The notes under the pieces are model-generated. The model had not been told where the DNA came from and searched no databases. It was given only the letters and a program-made list of their open reading frames with translations. The position numbers and the translations under genes are program-made. Below are positions 25,671-33,272 of a stretch of 42,385 nucleotides of DNA, in pieces; position 1 is the stretch's first letter; every line of letters starts with the position of its first letter. The stretch is from a virus: IMG/VR virus record IMGVR_UViG_3300018465_000007, positions 1 to 42,385 of that record; one strand, written 5' to 3'.

Positions 25671-25746
25671 GCGAATGTAGCACAGTCGGCAGTGCGTCAC
25701 CTTGCCAAGGTGAAGGTCCCGGGTTCGAGGCCCGGTATTCGCTCCA
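25671..25746 (+). tRNA. tRNA-Gly(GCC)
   Basis: Acceptor GCGAATG / TATTCGC, loop TTGCCAA on TCACC / GGTGA, CCA encoded. Reads GGC/GGU. Confidence 0.93.
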
Positions 25747-25748
25747 AT

Positions 25749-25823
25749 GCCCTTGTCGTTCAACGGCTAGGACTCCGCTCTTGTAAGGCGGGTATCTCGG
25801 TTCAAATCCGAGTGGGGGCTCCA
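25749..25823 (+). tRNA. tRNA-Thr(TGT)
   Basis: Acceptor GCCCTTG / TGGGGGC (wobbles, no U-U mismatch, unlike the other two Thr tRNAs), loop CTTGTAA, T-loop TTCAAAT, CCA encoded. Reads ACA. Confidence 0.92.
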
Positions 25824-26003
25824 ACCATATTGGTCCGTTGGCGGGGAACCGGACGTTAAACCGAACCGTCTCAATGATACGGCTACGTCGTGAGGAAACT
25901 CGAACCACACGATATGCCCAAGGGGGTCGCCCTACTTTCGGGTTCGCGGCGACTGGGATGTCTGGAAACGGAGCATCGCGGGAACTCTCCTACTCCGCAT
26001 CAA
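25824..26003 (+). ncRNA. Structured non-coding RNA candidate between tRNA-Thr and tRNA-Phe
   Basis: 180 bases with no ORF of merit and dense local pairing. GTCCG / CGGAC and CCGT / ACGG lie near the 5' end. A TCGTG / CACGA stem encloses a GAG-GAAA-CTC tetraloop hairpin. GTCGCC (25926) pairs with GGCGAC (25948). GATG (25957) pairs with CATC (25974) around TCTG-GAAA-CGGA. GCGG (25978) pairs with CCGC (25995). The two GAAA tetraloops and successive hairpins suggest a folded, functional RNA. I recognise no family; it is not a tRNA or tmRNA. Confidence 0.55.
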
Positions 26004-26004
26004 T

Positions 26005-26081
26005 GCTGCTGTAACTCAGTTCGGTAGAGTAGGAGCCTGAAAAACTCCCGGTCGTGGGTTCGAGGCCCACTGGCAGCACCA
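26005..26081 (+). tRNA. tRNA-Phe(GAA)
   Basis: Acceptor GCTGCTG / TGGCAGC, loop CTGAAAA, D-arm with CTC / GAG, T-arm normal, CCA encoded. Confidence 0.9.
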
Positions 26082-26083
26082 AT

Positions 26084-26157
26084 CGCAGTGTAGCCAAGCG
26101 GCAAGGCAGGGGTTTCATAAGCCTCCATCGGTGGTTCGAGTCCACCCACGGCGACCA
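26084..26157 (+). tRNA. tRNA-Met(CAT), elongator (or Ile2)
   Basis: Acceptor CGCAGTG / CACGGCG (one mismatch), loop TTCATAA on GGGGT / GCCTC. Lacks the initiator's G-C run. It could be elongator methionine, or an isoleucine tRNA whose C34 is changed to lysidine; sequence alone does not decide. Confidence 0.85.
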
Positions 26158-26158
26158 T

Positions 26159-26233
26159 TGGGTTCTGGCCAAACGGTAAGGCAAGTGCCTTTGAAGCACT
26201 AGACTCTAGGTTCGAGTCCTAGGAGCCCAGCCA
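26159..26233 (+). tRNA. tRNA-Gln(TTG)
   Basis: Acceptor TGGGTTC / GAGCCCA, loop CTTTGAA, CCA encoded. Last tRNA of the array. Reads CAA/CAG. Confidence 0.92.
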
Positions 26234-26239
26234 AAGAGG

Positions 26240-26622
26240 GTAGCACGGGAGACGATGACAAAGCCCCGTGACATCTGCTGGACGGCGAGCGTCCCACTTC
26301 CTTCGAACTATATAAGGGCCTCGCTTAGCGGCGGGGTCTGGAACGTGCCGGAATAGTCTCTGCCGCAGAGTGGGGACATATCGGGACTACGGTGGCAGAT
26401 AACTGCAAAGGGTCCTACGTGGGCAGTGGCCGACGCGATGAGCGGGCTGCGTCTAAACGGGGTACGTGCAGGAGCCTTGCCAGAGGCGAAACCATGCCGG
26501 GAGGCTAACGTAGGGTTGCGTGGTTACTAGTTCACTGCTATTGACCAACTTTGCACGCGCATGTGGGTAGGCAATCCCATCGTTCACCACTTAGCCTAGT
26601 GGTCAAAAGGGCGACTAAATGA
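26240..26622 (+). ncRNA. Large ornate non-coding RNA candidate after the tRNA array
   Basis: About 380 bases lacking coding character and full of hairpins: CACGGG / CCCGTG (26244, 26265), GGACG / CGTCC (26280, 26290), CTCTG-CCG-CAGAG (26358), GCAG-ATAA-CTGC (26395) inside GGAC / GTCC, GACGC / GCGTC (26432, 26449), AGCCT / AGGCT (26473, 26502), TGGG / CCCA (26564), and ACCACT / AGTGGT (26586, 26598). A terminator hairpin follows. Phages are known to carry very large structured RNAs (GOLLD, ROOL) at this position beside tRNAs; I cannot match it to either from memory, so it may be a new class. Confidence 0.6.
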
Positions 26623-26664
26623 GAAGCCTCGTCTCCCCTGCGGAGGCGGGGCTTCGCTGTTTCC
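26623..26664 (+). terminator. Terminator closing the RNA-gene array
   Basis: GAAGCCTCGTCTCC and GGAGGCGGGGCTTC form a 14-pair stem (two wobbles) around CCTGC, followed by GCTGTTT. The U-run is short, but the stem is strong. It lies ten bases before the small-terminase start and separates the RNA module from the virion genes. Confidence 0.7.
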
Positions 26665-26673
26665 GGAGAACAA

Positions 26674-27345
26674 ATGGCAGGAGTATCCATCCCCGAGGCG
26701 CGTCACGCCAATAGCAGAACAGCCATGCGCGACACCGAGGGCAGTAAGGCAACAGGAGCAGTCTCCCGCACTCGCAACCTTTCAGGCGAGAAGCGCGGTC
26801 GAGGACGCCCTGCTGGTTCGAAGAACAAGTCCAAGTCGCTTGTTCCGACCGAACTTGCCAACCAGATGCTTCTTTCGTTCGAGGGCCAAATCCCGCCTGA
26901 GCACTTTGAGTACCTCAAGCGGGTCGTCAAGGGCGGCGATGTCGTCTCGACTGAGAAGGAACTCGACATTCTCATCGTTCTGCTCGGTAGAAACCTCCAC
27001 CCGGCGCTCATCGGAGAGATGGCCGGTGAGGAAGAAATCACCGTTGACGAGGAAACCGGCGAGATTACCACTAAGAACAAGGTTGTCTTCCGTCGTGATG
27101 TTACAGAGCGCCTAAAGGTGCTGAACAGTCTCCTGTCGCTTCGTCATCAGGTTGAGAAGAACAAGGATGACGGAAAGGACGGCGAACAGCCGCTTATCAA
27201 GATTGTCGCAGACCGAAACCTCCTTGACGGCGGAAGATTGGGCGTCCTTGTTGGTCGAGTACCCGGCCCTGTGGTTGGAGACTCTGACGGAACTGGACGG
27301 AGCGCCATTCCGCCTCGAACCGTATCAAGTCCGCTTCCTGAATGA
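26674..27345 (+). CDS. Terminase small subunit (by position) with AT-hook-like motif
   Basis: 223 residues; ATG 26674 with CCGGAGAACAA upstream. R-G-R-P-A-G-S-K-N-K-S-K (about 43-54) is an AT-hook-like DNA-binding motif. The middle is helical and acidic (E-L-D-I-L-I-V-L-L-G ... G-E-E-E-I-T-V-D-E-E-T). It lies directly before the large terminase, as small subunits do, and would recognise phage DNA for packaging. The last 40 residues overlap the large-subunit gene in another frame and look low-complexity. Confidence 0.72.
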   Translation: MAGVSIPEARHANSRTAMRDTEGSKATGAVSRTRNLSGEKRGRGRPAGSKNKSKSLVPTELANQMLLSFEGQIPPEHFEYLKRVVKGGDVVSTEKELDILIVLLGRNLHPALIGEMAGEEEITVDEETGEITTKNKVVFRRDVTERLKVLNSLLSLRHQVEKNKDDGKDGEQPLIKIVADRNLLDGGRLGVLVGRVPGPVVGDSDGTGRSAIPPRTVSSPLPE

Positions 27346-28642
27346 CCGTAGTGTCTTCCGGCTCGTAAACAAGTCTCGCCAGATTGGCTTCTCGACTGTT
27401 CTGGCCGGGGAAGTCGTCCATAAGGCGTGCACGCATCCTGCCTACAAGGCAAACATTGTCTCCATCAACCAGAAGGAGGCATCGGACAAGATTTCGACTG
27501 CCGGTAACCTGTATCACAGCATTCCGGACGAGTTCAAGGAGTCGGAACCGGCGCTCAAGCCGGTCCTGTGGACCAATGCAACCGACGAAATCTCGTTCCA
27601 CCGCCCGCCAATCACGTCGAGCATCGTCAGCCAGCCAGCATCGGCGGCTGTTCGTGGTGGACGCAAGGACATCTACTTTGACGAGTTTGCGCACATTCGT
27701 GATGCCGTCAAGTTGTACAGGGCAGCAATGCCCGCTATCACGCGAGGCGATAGTCGCCTAACCATCATCAGCACTCCGCTCGGCCAGAGCGGTCTGTTCT
27801 ACGATATCGCCAGCAACGAGCAGGCGTATCCTCAGTACAGCCGCCATGCAGTGCCGTGGTGGGAGTGCTCTGCAATGGTCAAGCCTGAACTGTACGACGA
27901 GTCGCTTGCGATGGCACACCTTATCGAGGGCTCTGAGGACCGCGTTCTCAAGTACGGCACCGATAAGTTGAAGGTCATCTACGACGGCTTCGGTGGCGAC
28001 CTTATTGGCTTCCAGACAGAGTACGAAGCGACGTTCGCTGACGAGGCAACGGCCTACTACACGTGGGACCTCATCGTCAACTGCACCGACTCAGAACTTC
28101 CGGTCTGGCGCGAGTGGAACCCGAACTATGAGTCTCAGGGCTTCATCAGCATCGGTGTTGACCTTGCTAAGGAGCGCGACCAGACGGTTTTCACCGTCGT
28201 TGAGCACTTCGATGACGGCAGGAAGGTTGTTCTGTTCACTCGTGCGACTCAAGATGAGTACCACGAGCAGTTTACTTACCTTGAAAACCTCATCAAGGCG
28301 ACTCGCGCGAACCGCGTGACCATCGACCAGACTGGCGTGGGCCAGAAGTTCGTTGAGGACGCCAAGAGGCTCCTTCCGGGCGTAAACATCGAGGGTGTCG
28401 TCTTCACAAACGCCAAGAAGGAGAAGTGGGCAACATCCTTCAAGGGCGCGATGCAAACTGGCATGGTCACGTGGCCTAACATCGGTGACCTTCGCCGTCA
28501 AATCCACGAAATCAAGCGAACGAAGACAGAGACTAACTTCTACAAGTTCGCTGGCAAGGCAGACGACTACTTTTGGAGTCTGATGCTCGCACTCTACGGT
28601 GAGGGTCGCGTCCCCGGGCGCATCTCCTTCGTAGGGGGCTAA
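27224..28642 (+). CDS. Terminase large subunit
   Basis: 472 residues from the TTG at 27224; the longer frame starts in sequence coding for the small subunit. ATPase: K-S-R-Q-I-G-F-S-T (50-58, Walker A type), Y-F-D-E-F-A (151-156, Walker B with D153/E154), and I-S-T-P-L-G coupling motif (181-186). Nuclease: S-I-G-V-D-L-A-K-E-R-D (D312), V-T-I-D-Q-T-G-V-G, and a late K-A-D-D-Y-F-W-S. It drives DNA into the prohead and cuts it. The 122-base overlap with the small-subunit gene, with no obvious SD before the TTG, leaves the start uncertain. Confidence 0.93.
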   Translation: MTAEDWASLLVEYPALWLETLTELDGAPFRLEPYQVRFLNDRSVFRLVNKSRQIGFSTVLAGEVVHKACTHPAYKANIVSINQKEASDKISTAGNLYHSIPDEFKESEPALKPVLWTNATDEISFHRPPITSSIVSQPASAAVRGGRKDIYFDEFAHIRDAVKLYRAAMPAITRGDSRLTIISTPLGQSGLFYDIASNEQAYPQYSRHAVPWWECSAMVKPELYDESLAMAHLIEGSEDRVLKYGTDKLKVIYDGFGGDLIGFQTEYEATFADEATAYYTWDLIVNCTDSELPVWREWNPNYESQGFISIGVDLAKERDQTVFTVVEHFDDGRKVVLFTRATQDEYHEQFTYLENLIKATRANRVTIDQTGVGQKFVEDAKRLLPGVNIEGVVFTNAKKEKWATSFKGAMQTGMVTWPNIGDLRRQIHEIKRTKTETNFYKFAGKADDYFWSLMLALYGEGRVPGRISFVGG

Positions 28643-28664
28643 TCAAAAGAGAGGGCCTAGAGCC

Positions 28665-28856
28665 ATGAGCGAGAACCGACCTGTGCCGGTCAGGTGCTCG
28701 TGCGGTACGTTGTTCGGCTATGCTGAGGCGAGCGGAGAGCGCATCGCCATCAAGCACCGCGACCTCTATCGCATTATCCGTGGTTCTGTAGAAGGTCCGT
28801 GCCGAAAGTGTGGCAGCACCGTCAAGTGGTCTGCTACCAAGGTAACGGAGGACTAA
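28665..28856 (+). CDS. Com-like zinc-ribbon protein (63 aa)
   Basis: V-R-C-S-C-G-T-L-F-G-Y at the N-terminus and G-P-C-R-K-C-G-S-T-V-K-W near the C-terminus give a two-knuckle zinc ribbon of the size and pattern of Mu Com-type regulators. Those bind mRNA and control translation of a neighbouring gene; that function here is inference. Lies between terminase and portal. Confidence 0.75.
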   Translation: MSENRPVPVRCSCGTLFGYAEASGERIAIKHRDLYRIIRGSVEGPCRKCGSTVKWSATKVTED

Positions 28857-28863
28857 GAGCCAC

Positions 28864-29076
28864 ATGGACACCCGCGACCTAGACCGTCTTGTAACAAAGA
28901 CCGAACTCAATCCGTTCGTGAAGATTGCACTTCGCCGTGTGCGCAAGGCTGTCGAGGCGGGCGATGTTACTGGCTTCACGCTCAGTAAGCACTCATGGAG
29001 CGTCAAGGTCGCTGACCCGAAGGGCCTGTCCTGCACATGGACCTTTACATTGAAGGATGAAAATGGCAGCAAGTAG
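28864..29076 (+). CDS. Small hypothetical protein (70 aa)
   Basis: MDTRDLDRLVTKTEL then a basic helix (K-I-A-L-R-R-V-R-K-A-V-E-A) and a beta C-terminal half (S-W-S-V-K-V ... T-W-T-F-T-L-K-D). It overlaps the portal start by 14 bases. No family recognised. Confidence 0.68.
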   Translation: MDTRDLDRLVTKTELNPFVKIALRRVRKAVEAGDVTGFTLSKHSWSVKVADPKGLSCTWTFTLKDENGSK

Positions 29077-30496
29077 AAGAACGACTCGAACACGCGCTGC
29101 CTCTCCGGTGGTTGAGCGTACTCAGATTACTCAGCCGACTCCGAGGCTCACTGCTAACTTTGGCATCCTTGGTGTATCCAAGGACGGGTCCTCTCTCTAC
29201 TTTGACCGTGGCCGTAAGGCGAGGTACGCGACGTACTACGAAATGTACCGTCAGCACCCGACCGTTCGTGCCGCAGTTGAGAAGATTGCAAAGGTCGCCG
29301 TGGCGAACGGCTACCGCTTCGTCCCGTCTGTTGCTGACGAGAACCTCGCAGAACAGCGCGTAGACGCGCTTCGCAAGTTCTTCCGTTCATCCAACGGTAG
29401 CCAGTTGCTACGTTCGGCGTACCGCGACCTTCTGATTTACGGTGAGGCATTCTGGCTCGTCGTTCAGGACGGTTCGACGGCCAAGAACCCGCTGAGCGCC
29501 CGCAGGCTGCACCCGCAGTTCATGGACGAGAAGACTTCGAGCGGCGAACTCACCGGCTGGCGTTTTGGCCCGCTGACTGAGAACGAGAACGCAATCGAGT
29601 ACAAGCGCGAACAGGTCATCCACTTCAAGTTCGATGACCCGGATAATGACATCCGTGGCCTGTCGCTCCTGTCATCGCTCGAACTGACAGTTGCCTCAGA
29701 CCTGTTCGCCATGAAGTTCAACGAGCGGTTCTTTGAGAACTCCGCTCACACTGGCGTCATCTTCAACATGAAGAACTCCACCCCCGACGAGGTTGAGCGC
29801 AACCGTACGTGGATGGAGCAGAACTACGTCGGTACCGAGAACGCACACAAGCCTATCATCCTCGAAGGCGACATCGAAGTCAGCAAGTCTGTTTCGACCC
29901 GCGCCGAGATGCAGTTCATTGAGGGTCGTAAGTTCAACCGCGAGGAAATCCTCTCGGTACTCGACGTTGACCCGTCCAAGATTGGCATTAACGAGAACAG
30001 CAACCGCAGTGTTTCCAAGGAAGCGGACAACACCTTCCGTCAGGAAAACATCGCGCCGTTGCAGTTGGTTATCGAGGAAGAAATCAACAACCATCTCATC
30101 CTGACGTTGTTCGGTTGGGAAGACATCCTGTTCCGTCAGAACGACGCAAGCCGTCGTGACCAGTTGGACATGATGAAGTTGTATGCAGAGGCAGAGCGTC
30201 TCGGCGTTATGTCCATCAACCAAGTCAAGGGTGAACTCGGGTTGCCTCCGACAAAGGGCGGCGATGTTCACTTCGTTCAGACCGCAGCGGGAGCAATCCC
30301 TGTCGAGTGGCTGGACGACGTAGCCAAGAGATTGATTGGTCCTTCGGGCCAGCCGATTACCGGGCAGGGTACTGAAAACCAGCCACCTACTGCCGACCAA
30401 GGTCCAAACCCAGCACAGCCAAGCGGCTCCGGGGCTCCGAACAACACGGGCTCAGGAACCGACACTCAGGCTGGGACTGACCAAAACGACGGGTAA
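29063..30496 (+). CDS. Portal protein
   Basis: 477 residues. ATG 29063 has AAGGA five bases upstream, better than the ATG two codons earlier. HK97/SPP1-type portal features: an N-terminal segment with Y-Y-E-M-Y-R-Q-H-P-T-V-R-A, L-I-Y-G-E-A-F-W-L-V, H-P-Q-F-M, a conserved G-L-S-L-L-S-S-L, F-F-E-N-S-A-H-T-G-V-I-F, and an S-K-I-G-I-N-E-N-S-N-R-S-V segment. The dodecameric ring through which DNA is pumped. The C-terminal 60 residues are a Pro/Gly/Gln/Asn-rich disordered tail. Confidence 0.93.
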   Translation: MAASRRTTRTRAASPVVERTQITQPTPRLTANFGILGVSKDGSSLYFDRGRKARYATYYEMYRQHPTVRAAVEKIAKVAVANGYRFVPSVADENLAEQRVDALRKFFRSSNGSQLLRSAYRDLLIYGEAFWLVVQDGSTAKNPLSARRLHPQFMDEKTSSGELTGWRFGPLTENENAIEYKREQVIHFKFDDPDNDIRGLSLLSSLELTVASDLFAMKFNERFFENSAHTGVIFNMKNSTPDEVERNRTWMEQNYVGTENAHKPIILEGDIEVSKSVSTRAEMQFIEGRKFNREEILSVLDVDPSKIGINENSNRSVSKEADNTFRQENIAPLQLVIEEEINNHLILTLFGWEDILFRQNDASRRDQLDMMKLYAEAERLGVMSINQVKGELGLPPTKGGDVHFVQTAAGAIPVEWLDDVAKRLIGPSGQPITGQGTENQPPTADQGPNPAQPSGSGAPNNTGSGTDTQAGTDQNDG

Positions 30497-30499
30497 CGA

Positions 30500-31831
30500 A
30501 TGAGCAACGCCTTCAAGTATACATTCCCGATTGCCAAGGCTGAGAAGCGTGAGGACGGTTACTACATCGTCGGCTATGCTTCTGGTCCCGAGGTTGATAC
30601 CGAGGGCGAGCGCATGGCACCAGAGGCCATCGAAAGGTTCTCTGAGCAGATTAACTCTGCCGACGAGGACATGCGCCTCGTTTACCGTGACGCGCACGCG
30701 CCTGATGGCGTTATGCGTGACCTTGGCGAAATCACAAAGGCTTGGGTGACGGAGAAGTTCCACCTTGGCATCGAAGTCAAGTTGGACGAGGACAACCCCG
30801 CATCCATGCTCTTGTTCAAGAAGTTGAAGAAGGGCAAGCAGTACGGCATGTCTGTCGCTGGTCACGTTGTTGACTATGCGATGGAGTTTGTTACCGAAGT
30901 CGGTAAGTCCGTGCTCACCTACAAGAACGTGGTGCTTGACGAAATCAGCAACACGACAAGACCGGCGTGGTATCCGTCCTTCGGGACTGTCCTCGCCAAG
31001 TCACTCAAGGATGCGTCCTCCGACGCTCCGGTAGGAGATAACCTAGTGGACGACGAAACCACTGACGGCCTCCTTGACGAAACTGTCGAGGACGCTACCA
31101 AGTCCGACGACGAGGCAGTCGTTGAGGACACGACCGAGAAGGCTGATGAGGCCGTCGAGGTTGAGGCCGCTGTCGAGAAGGCAAGTGACGCCGCTCAGGA
31201 TGCATCTTCGGCTGCATATATTGAGGCATCGCTCATCGCCCTCCTTGGCGGCGAGTCTGGCGAGGAAGACGATATGGCTCCGCTCCGTACCGCACTCGCC
31301 GCAGTACAGCAGTTCATCGCACAGGAGACTGCCGAGATTGGCACTGAGGAAGACTCCACGGAGTCTGGCTACATGGGCTGGTCTGCTTCGGACAAGGCTC
31401 TTGCCGATGAAGTTGCCAAGGCTGGACGTAAGTTGAGTGGGGCTACCTCCGCTGAACTGCGCGGTCTGTATGAAACAATGACGGAAACCCTGACCACTCT
31501 CGGCGTCATCGAGGCTGAGACGGTCGAGGTTGAGGACTCTAGCGAGAAGTCGGCTTCTGCCGCAGAGGAAGATACCGTTGAGAAGACTGAGGACGTTGAG
31601 GCGACGGCTGACACGGTTACGAAGTCTGAACTCGACGCTCTTGCTGCTGCGCTTGCGAAGGCAAACGAGCGCATCGCTGAACTTGAGGCTCGCCCAGCCA
31701 CCCAGTTGCCGGGGCTCATCACTGATGAGACTCGTAAGGCCGCTGAGGATGAGTTGGCCGAAATCCTCTCCAAGGCAAGCCCATCTGAAAAGATGAGGCT
31801 GGCGTTCGCTGCCCGCACGGGCGGCAAGTAA
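30500..31831 (+). CDS. Capsid maturation protease (XkdF-like) fused to acidic scaffold
   Basis: 443 residues. N-terminal 150: V-G-Y-A-S-G-P-E-V-D-T-E-G-E, a candidate active-site R-D-A-H-A-P-D region (about residue 65) and K-G-K-Q-Y-G-M-S-V-A-G-H, matching XkdF-like putative serine proteases. The remaining 270 residues are very acidic, Ala/Glu/Thr-rich and predicted coiled coil near the end (A-L-A-K-A-N-E-R-I-A-E-L-E), as expected of a scaffold that is degraded on maturation. It sits between portal and major capsid gene, the normal place. Confidence 0.8.
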   Translation: MSNAFKYTFPIAKAEKREDGYYIVGYASGPEVDTEGERMAPEAIERFSEQINSADEDMRLVYRDAHAPDGVMRDLGEITKAWVTEKFHLGIEVKLDEDNPASMLLFKKLKKGKQYGMSVAGHVVDYAMEFVTEVGKSVLTYKNVVLDEISNTTRPAWYPSFGTVLAKSLKDASSDAPVGDNLVDDETTDGLLDETVEDATKSDDEAVVEDTTEKADEAVEVEAAVEKASDAAQDASSAAYIEASLIALLGGESGEEDDMAPLRTALAAVQQFIAQETAEIGTEEDSTESGYMGWSASDKALADEVAKAGRKLSGATSAELRGLYETMTETLTTLGVIEAETVEVEDSSEKSASAAEEDTVEKTEDVEATADTVTKSELDALAAALAKANERIAELEARPATQLPGLITDETRKAAEDELAEILSKASPSEKMRLAFAARTGGK

Positions 31832-31863
31832 TCTAGCCTTACGGCTAGGAGAAGGAACCACTA

Positions 31864-32745
31864 ATGGACCAGATTACCATTCGTAAGGCTCTCGACCTCG
31901 CTTCGACGGGCTCCTACCTCATCCCTGAGGTCGTTGACAACGCTATCCGCGACTATGCAACGAAGGAGCCGGTTCTGGCGAACGTCGTGAACCGCATCCC
32001 TTGGGCTACGAACACCTACTTCATCCGTAGGCGTGACGCCCTGCCGACCGCTACTTGGAGCGTGGACGGTGGAGCCCTCCCGGCTGCTACCCAGTCCACC
32101 TACAAGAAGGTCAGCAAGACCGTGGCCTACCTCTACACCCGTGGAGAGGTCACCGGTCCTATGCAGCGCGCAGCAGGCTCCCTGTACAACGCGCTTGCGC
32201 TCGAAGTCGAGGCGCACTCCCGTGCCCTCATCGAGCAGTTGAGCACCGACATCGCAACCGCGACGGGCTCATCGAACGACATCACCGGTATCCTTCACCA
32301 GATTGACACCGATGACTCGACCAACTGGGGCGCTACCGGTTCCGGTACCGTCTCGGGTGGCGCAGCAACGCTGTCGCTCGCCAAGATTGACGAGGCAATC
32401 GACACCGCTCGCGGTGAGGTTGACCTTATCGTCACCAGCAGGGCCGTTCGTCGTAAGATTAACGCTCTGTTGCAGGCGCAGCAGCAGTTTGTGGACAGGA
32501 CTGAGATTGCCGCAGGCTTCCGTGTCCTGACGTACGATGGACTCCCTATCGTTACGGACCTCCACTGGGAGACGAACACGGACATCCTGTTCATCAGGCG
32601 TTCGGACGCTAAGTTGCTCGTCCATCAGGACTTCACTTACGAAGACTTGGCCAAGACCAAGGACTCAAGTGACTTCATGATTAAGGGCTACTTCGGCTTC
32701 GCGCTTGAGGGCCGTCCGGTTCATCTCAACAACTTCACGCTCTAA
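31864..32745 (+). CDS. Major capsid protein (HK97 fold)
   Basis: 293 residues; strong SD (GGAGAAGGAA) and a short hairpin before it. Pattern typical of HK97-type capsid proteins: I-P-E-V-V-D-N-A-I-R, a middle G-E-V-T-G-P-M-Q-R-A-A, L-E-V-E-A-H-S-R-A-L-I-E, the loop G-I-L-H-Q, and a C-terminal Y-F-G-F-A-L-E-G-R. Forms the icosahedral shell. Followed by two hairpins that may dampen read-through. Confidence 0.9.
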   Translation: MDQITIRKALDLASTGSYLIPEVVDNAIRDYATKEPVLANVVNRIPWATNTYFIRRRDALPTATWSVDGGALPAATQSTYKKVSKTVAYLYTRGEVTGPMQRAAGSLYNALALEVEAHSRALIEQLSTDIATATGSSNDITGILHQIDTDDSTNWGATGSGTVSGGAATLSLAKIDEAIDTARGEVDLIVTSRAVRRKINALLQAQQQFVDRTEIAAGFRVLTYDGLPIVTDLHWETNTDILFIRRSDAKLLVHQDFTYEDLAKTKDSSDFMIKGYFGFALEGRPVHLNNFTL

Positions 32746-32751
32746 TCGGCG

Positions 32752-32811
32752 TGACGCTGTTGAGCGTCATTGAGTTGACCGTGGGAAGGGTTGCTTTCAG
32801 GCAGCCCTTCC
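32752..32811 (+). terminator. Double hairpin after the major capsid gene
   Basis: First TGACGC-TGTTGA-GCGTCA (32752-32769), then GGAAGGGTTGC / GCAGCCCTTCC (32784-32811, one wobble, loop TTTCAG). There is no long U-run, so this is probably a partial terminator or mRNA-stabilising element. TTGCTT / TACACT could also form a weak promoter over the second hairpin. Confidence 0.6.
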
Positions 32812-32837
32812 TGCTACACTCGGAGGTAAGCCACTAG

Positions 32838-33272
32838 ATGGCAGATACAGTTCGCCTACTGAGCGTCAAGGGACGCGCTCAACTCATCGAGAGGTTTTAC
32901 TTCTATGATGGTGAAGTCCCTATCGTGAACGGAGTCGTTGAAATCCCTCAGGACCGTCCTGAGTGGGTGCAACGTGCATACATCATGGGCTATCGCTTCG
33001 ACCCGGAGACTGAGGAAGTTCTCACTCTGGACGAGGCACTTGCCGGTGGCAAGGTAACAGTCGCCCCGGTCACTGAGGAAACTCAGGAGACGGAGAGCAC
33101 CGAGAGTGCAGGAGAAGACGTTGAAGGTTCTGATGATGGGGGACAGTCCCCTAGCGAAGACGGGGTTCGGGAGAGTGAACCAGAAGGCAATGGAAGCCTT
33201 CCTGAGGCAGGGTTGGACAGTGGCGTCGGTGACGGGACTGATGACGAGCCTACCGGAGGACCGACCGAATAA
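32838..33272 (+). CDS. Hypothetical virion-associated protein with acidic tail (144 aa)
   Basis: Residues 1-75 form a compact domain (V-R-L-L-S-V-K-G-R-A-Q-L-I-E-R-F-Y-F-Y-D-G-E ... Y-I-M-G-Y-R-F-D-P). The remaining 70 are Glu/Ser/Gly/Asp-rich and disordered. The last 50 codons overlap the glycosyltransferase gene in another frame. Placed after the capsid gene, it could be a head decoration or assembly factor (inference). Confidence 0.68.
   Translation: MADTVRLLSVKGRAQLIERFYFYDGEVPIVNGVVEIPQDRPEWVQRAYIMGYRFDPETEEVLTLDEALAGGKVTVAPVTEETQETESTESAGEDVEGSDDGGQSPSEDGVRESEPEGNGSLPEAGLDSGVGDGTDDEPTGGPTE

Noticed and set aside
22878-26199. Many minus-strand frames containing G-L-E-P-type repeats
   Set aside because: They are antisense reads of the conserved tRNA T-arm (TTCGAGTCC) and not proteins.
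26240-26622. tmRNA
   Set aside because: No tRNA-like ends, no T-arm plus CCA, and no tag reading frame; the hairpin pattern differs.
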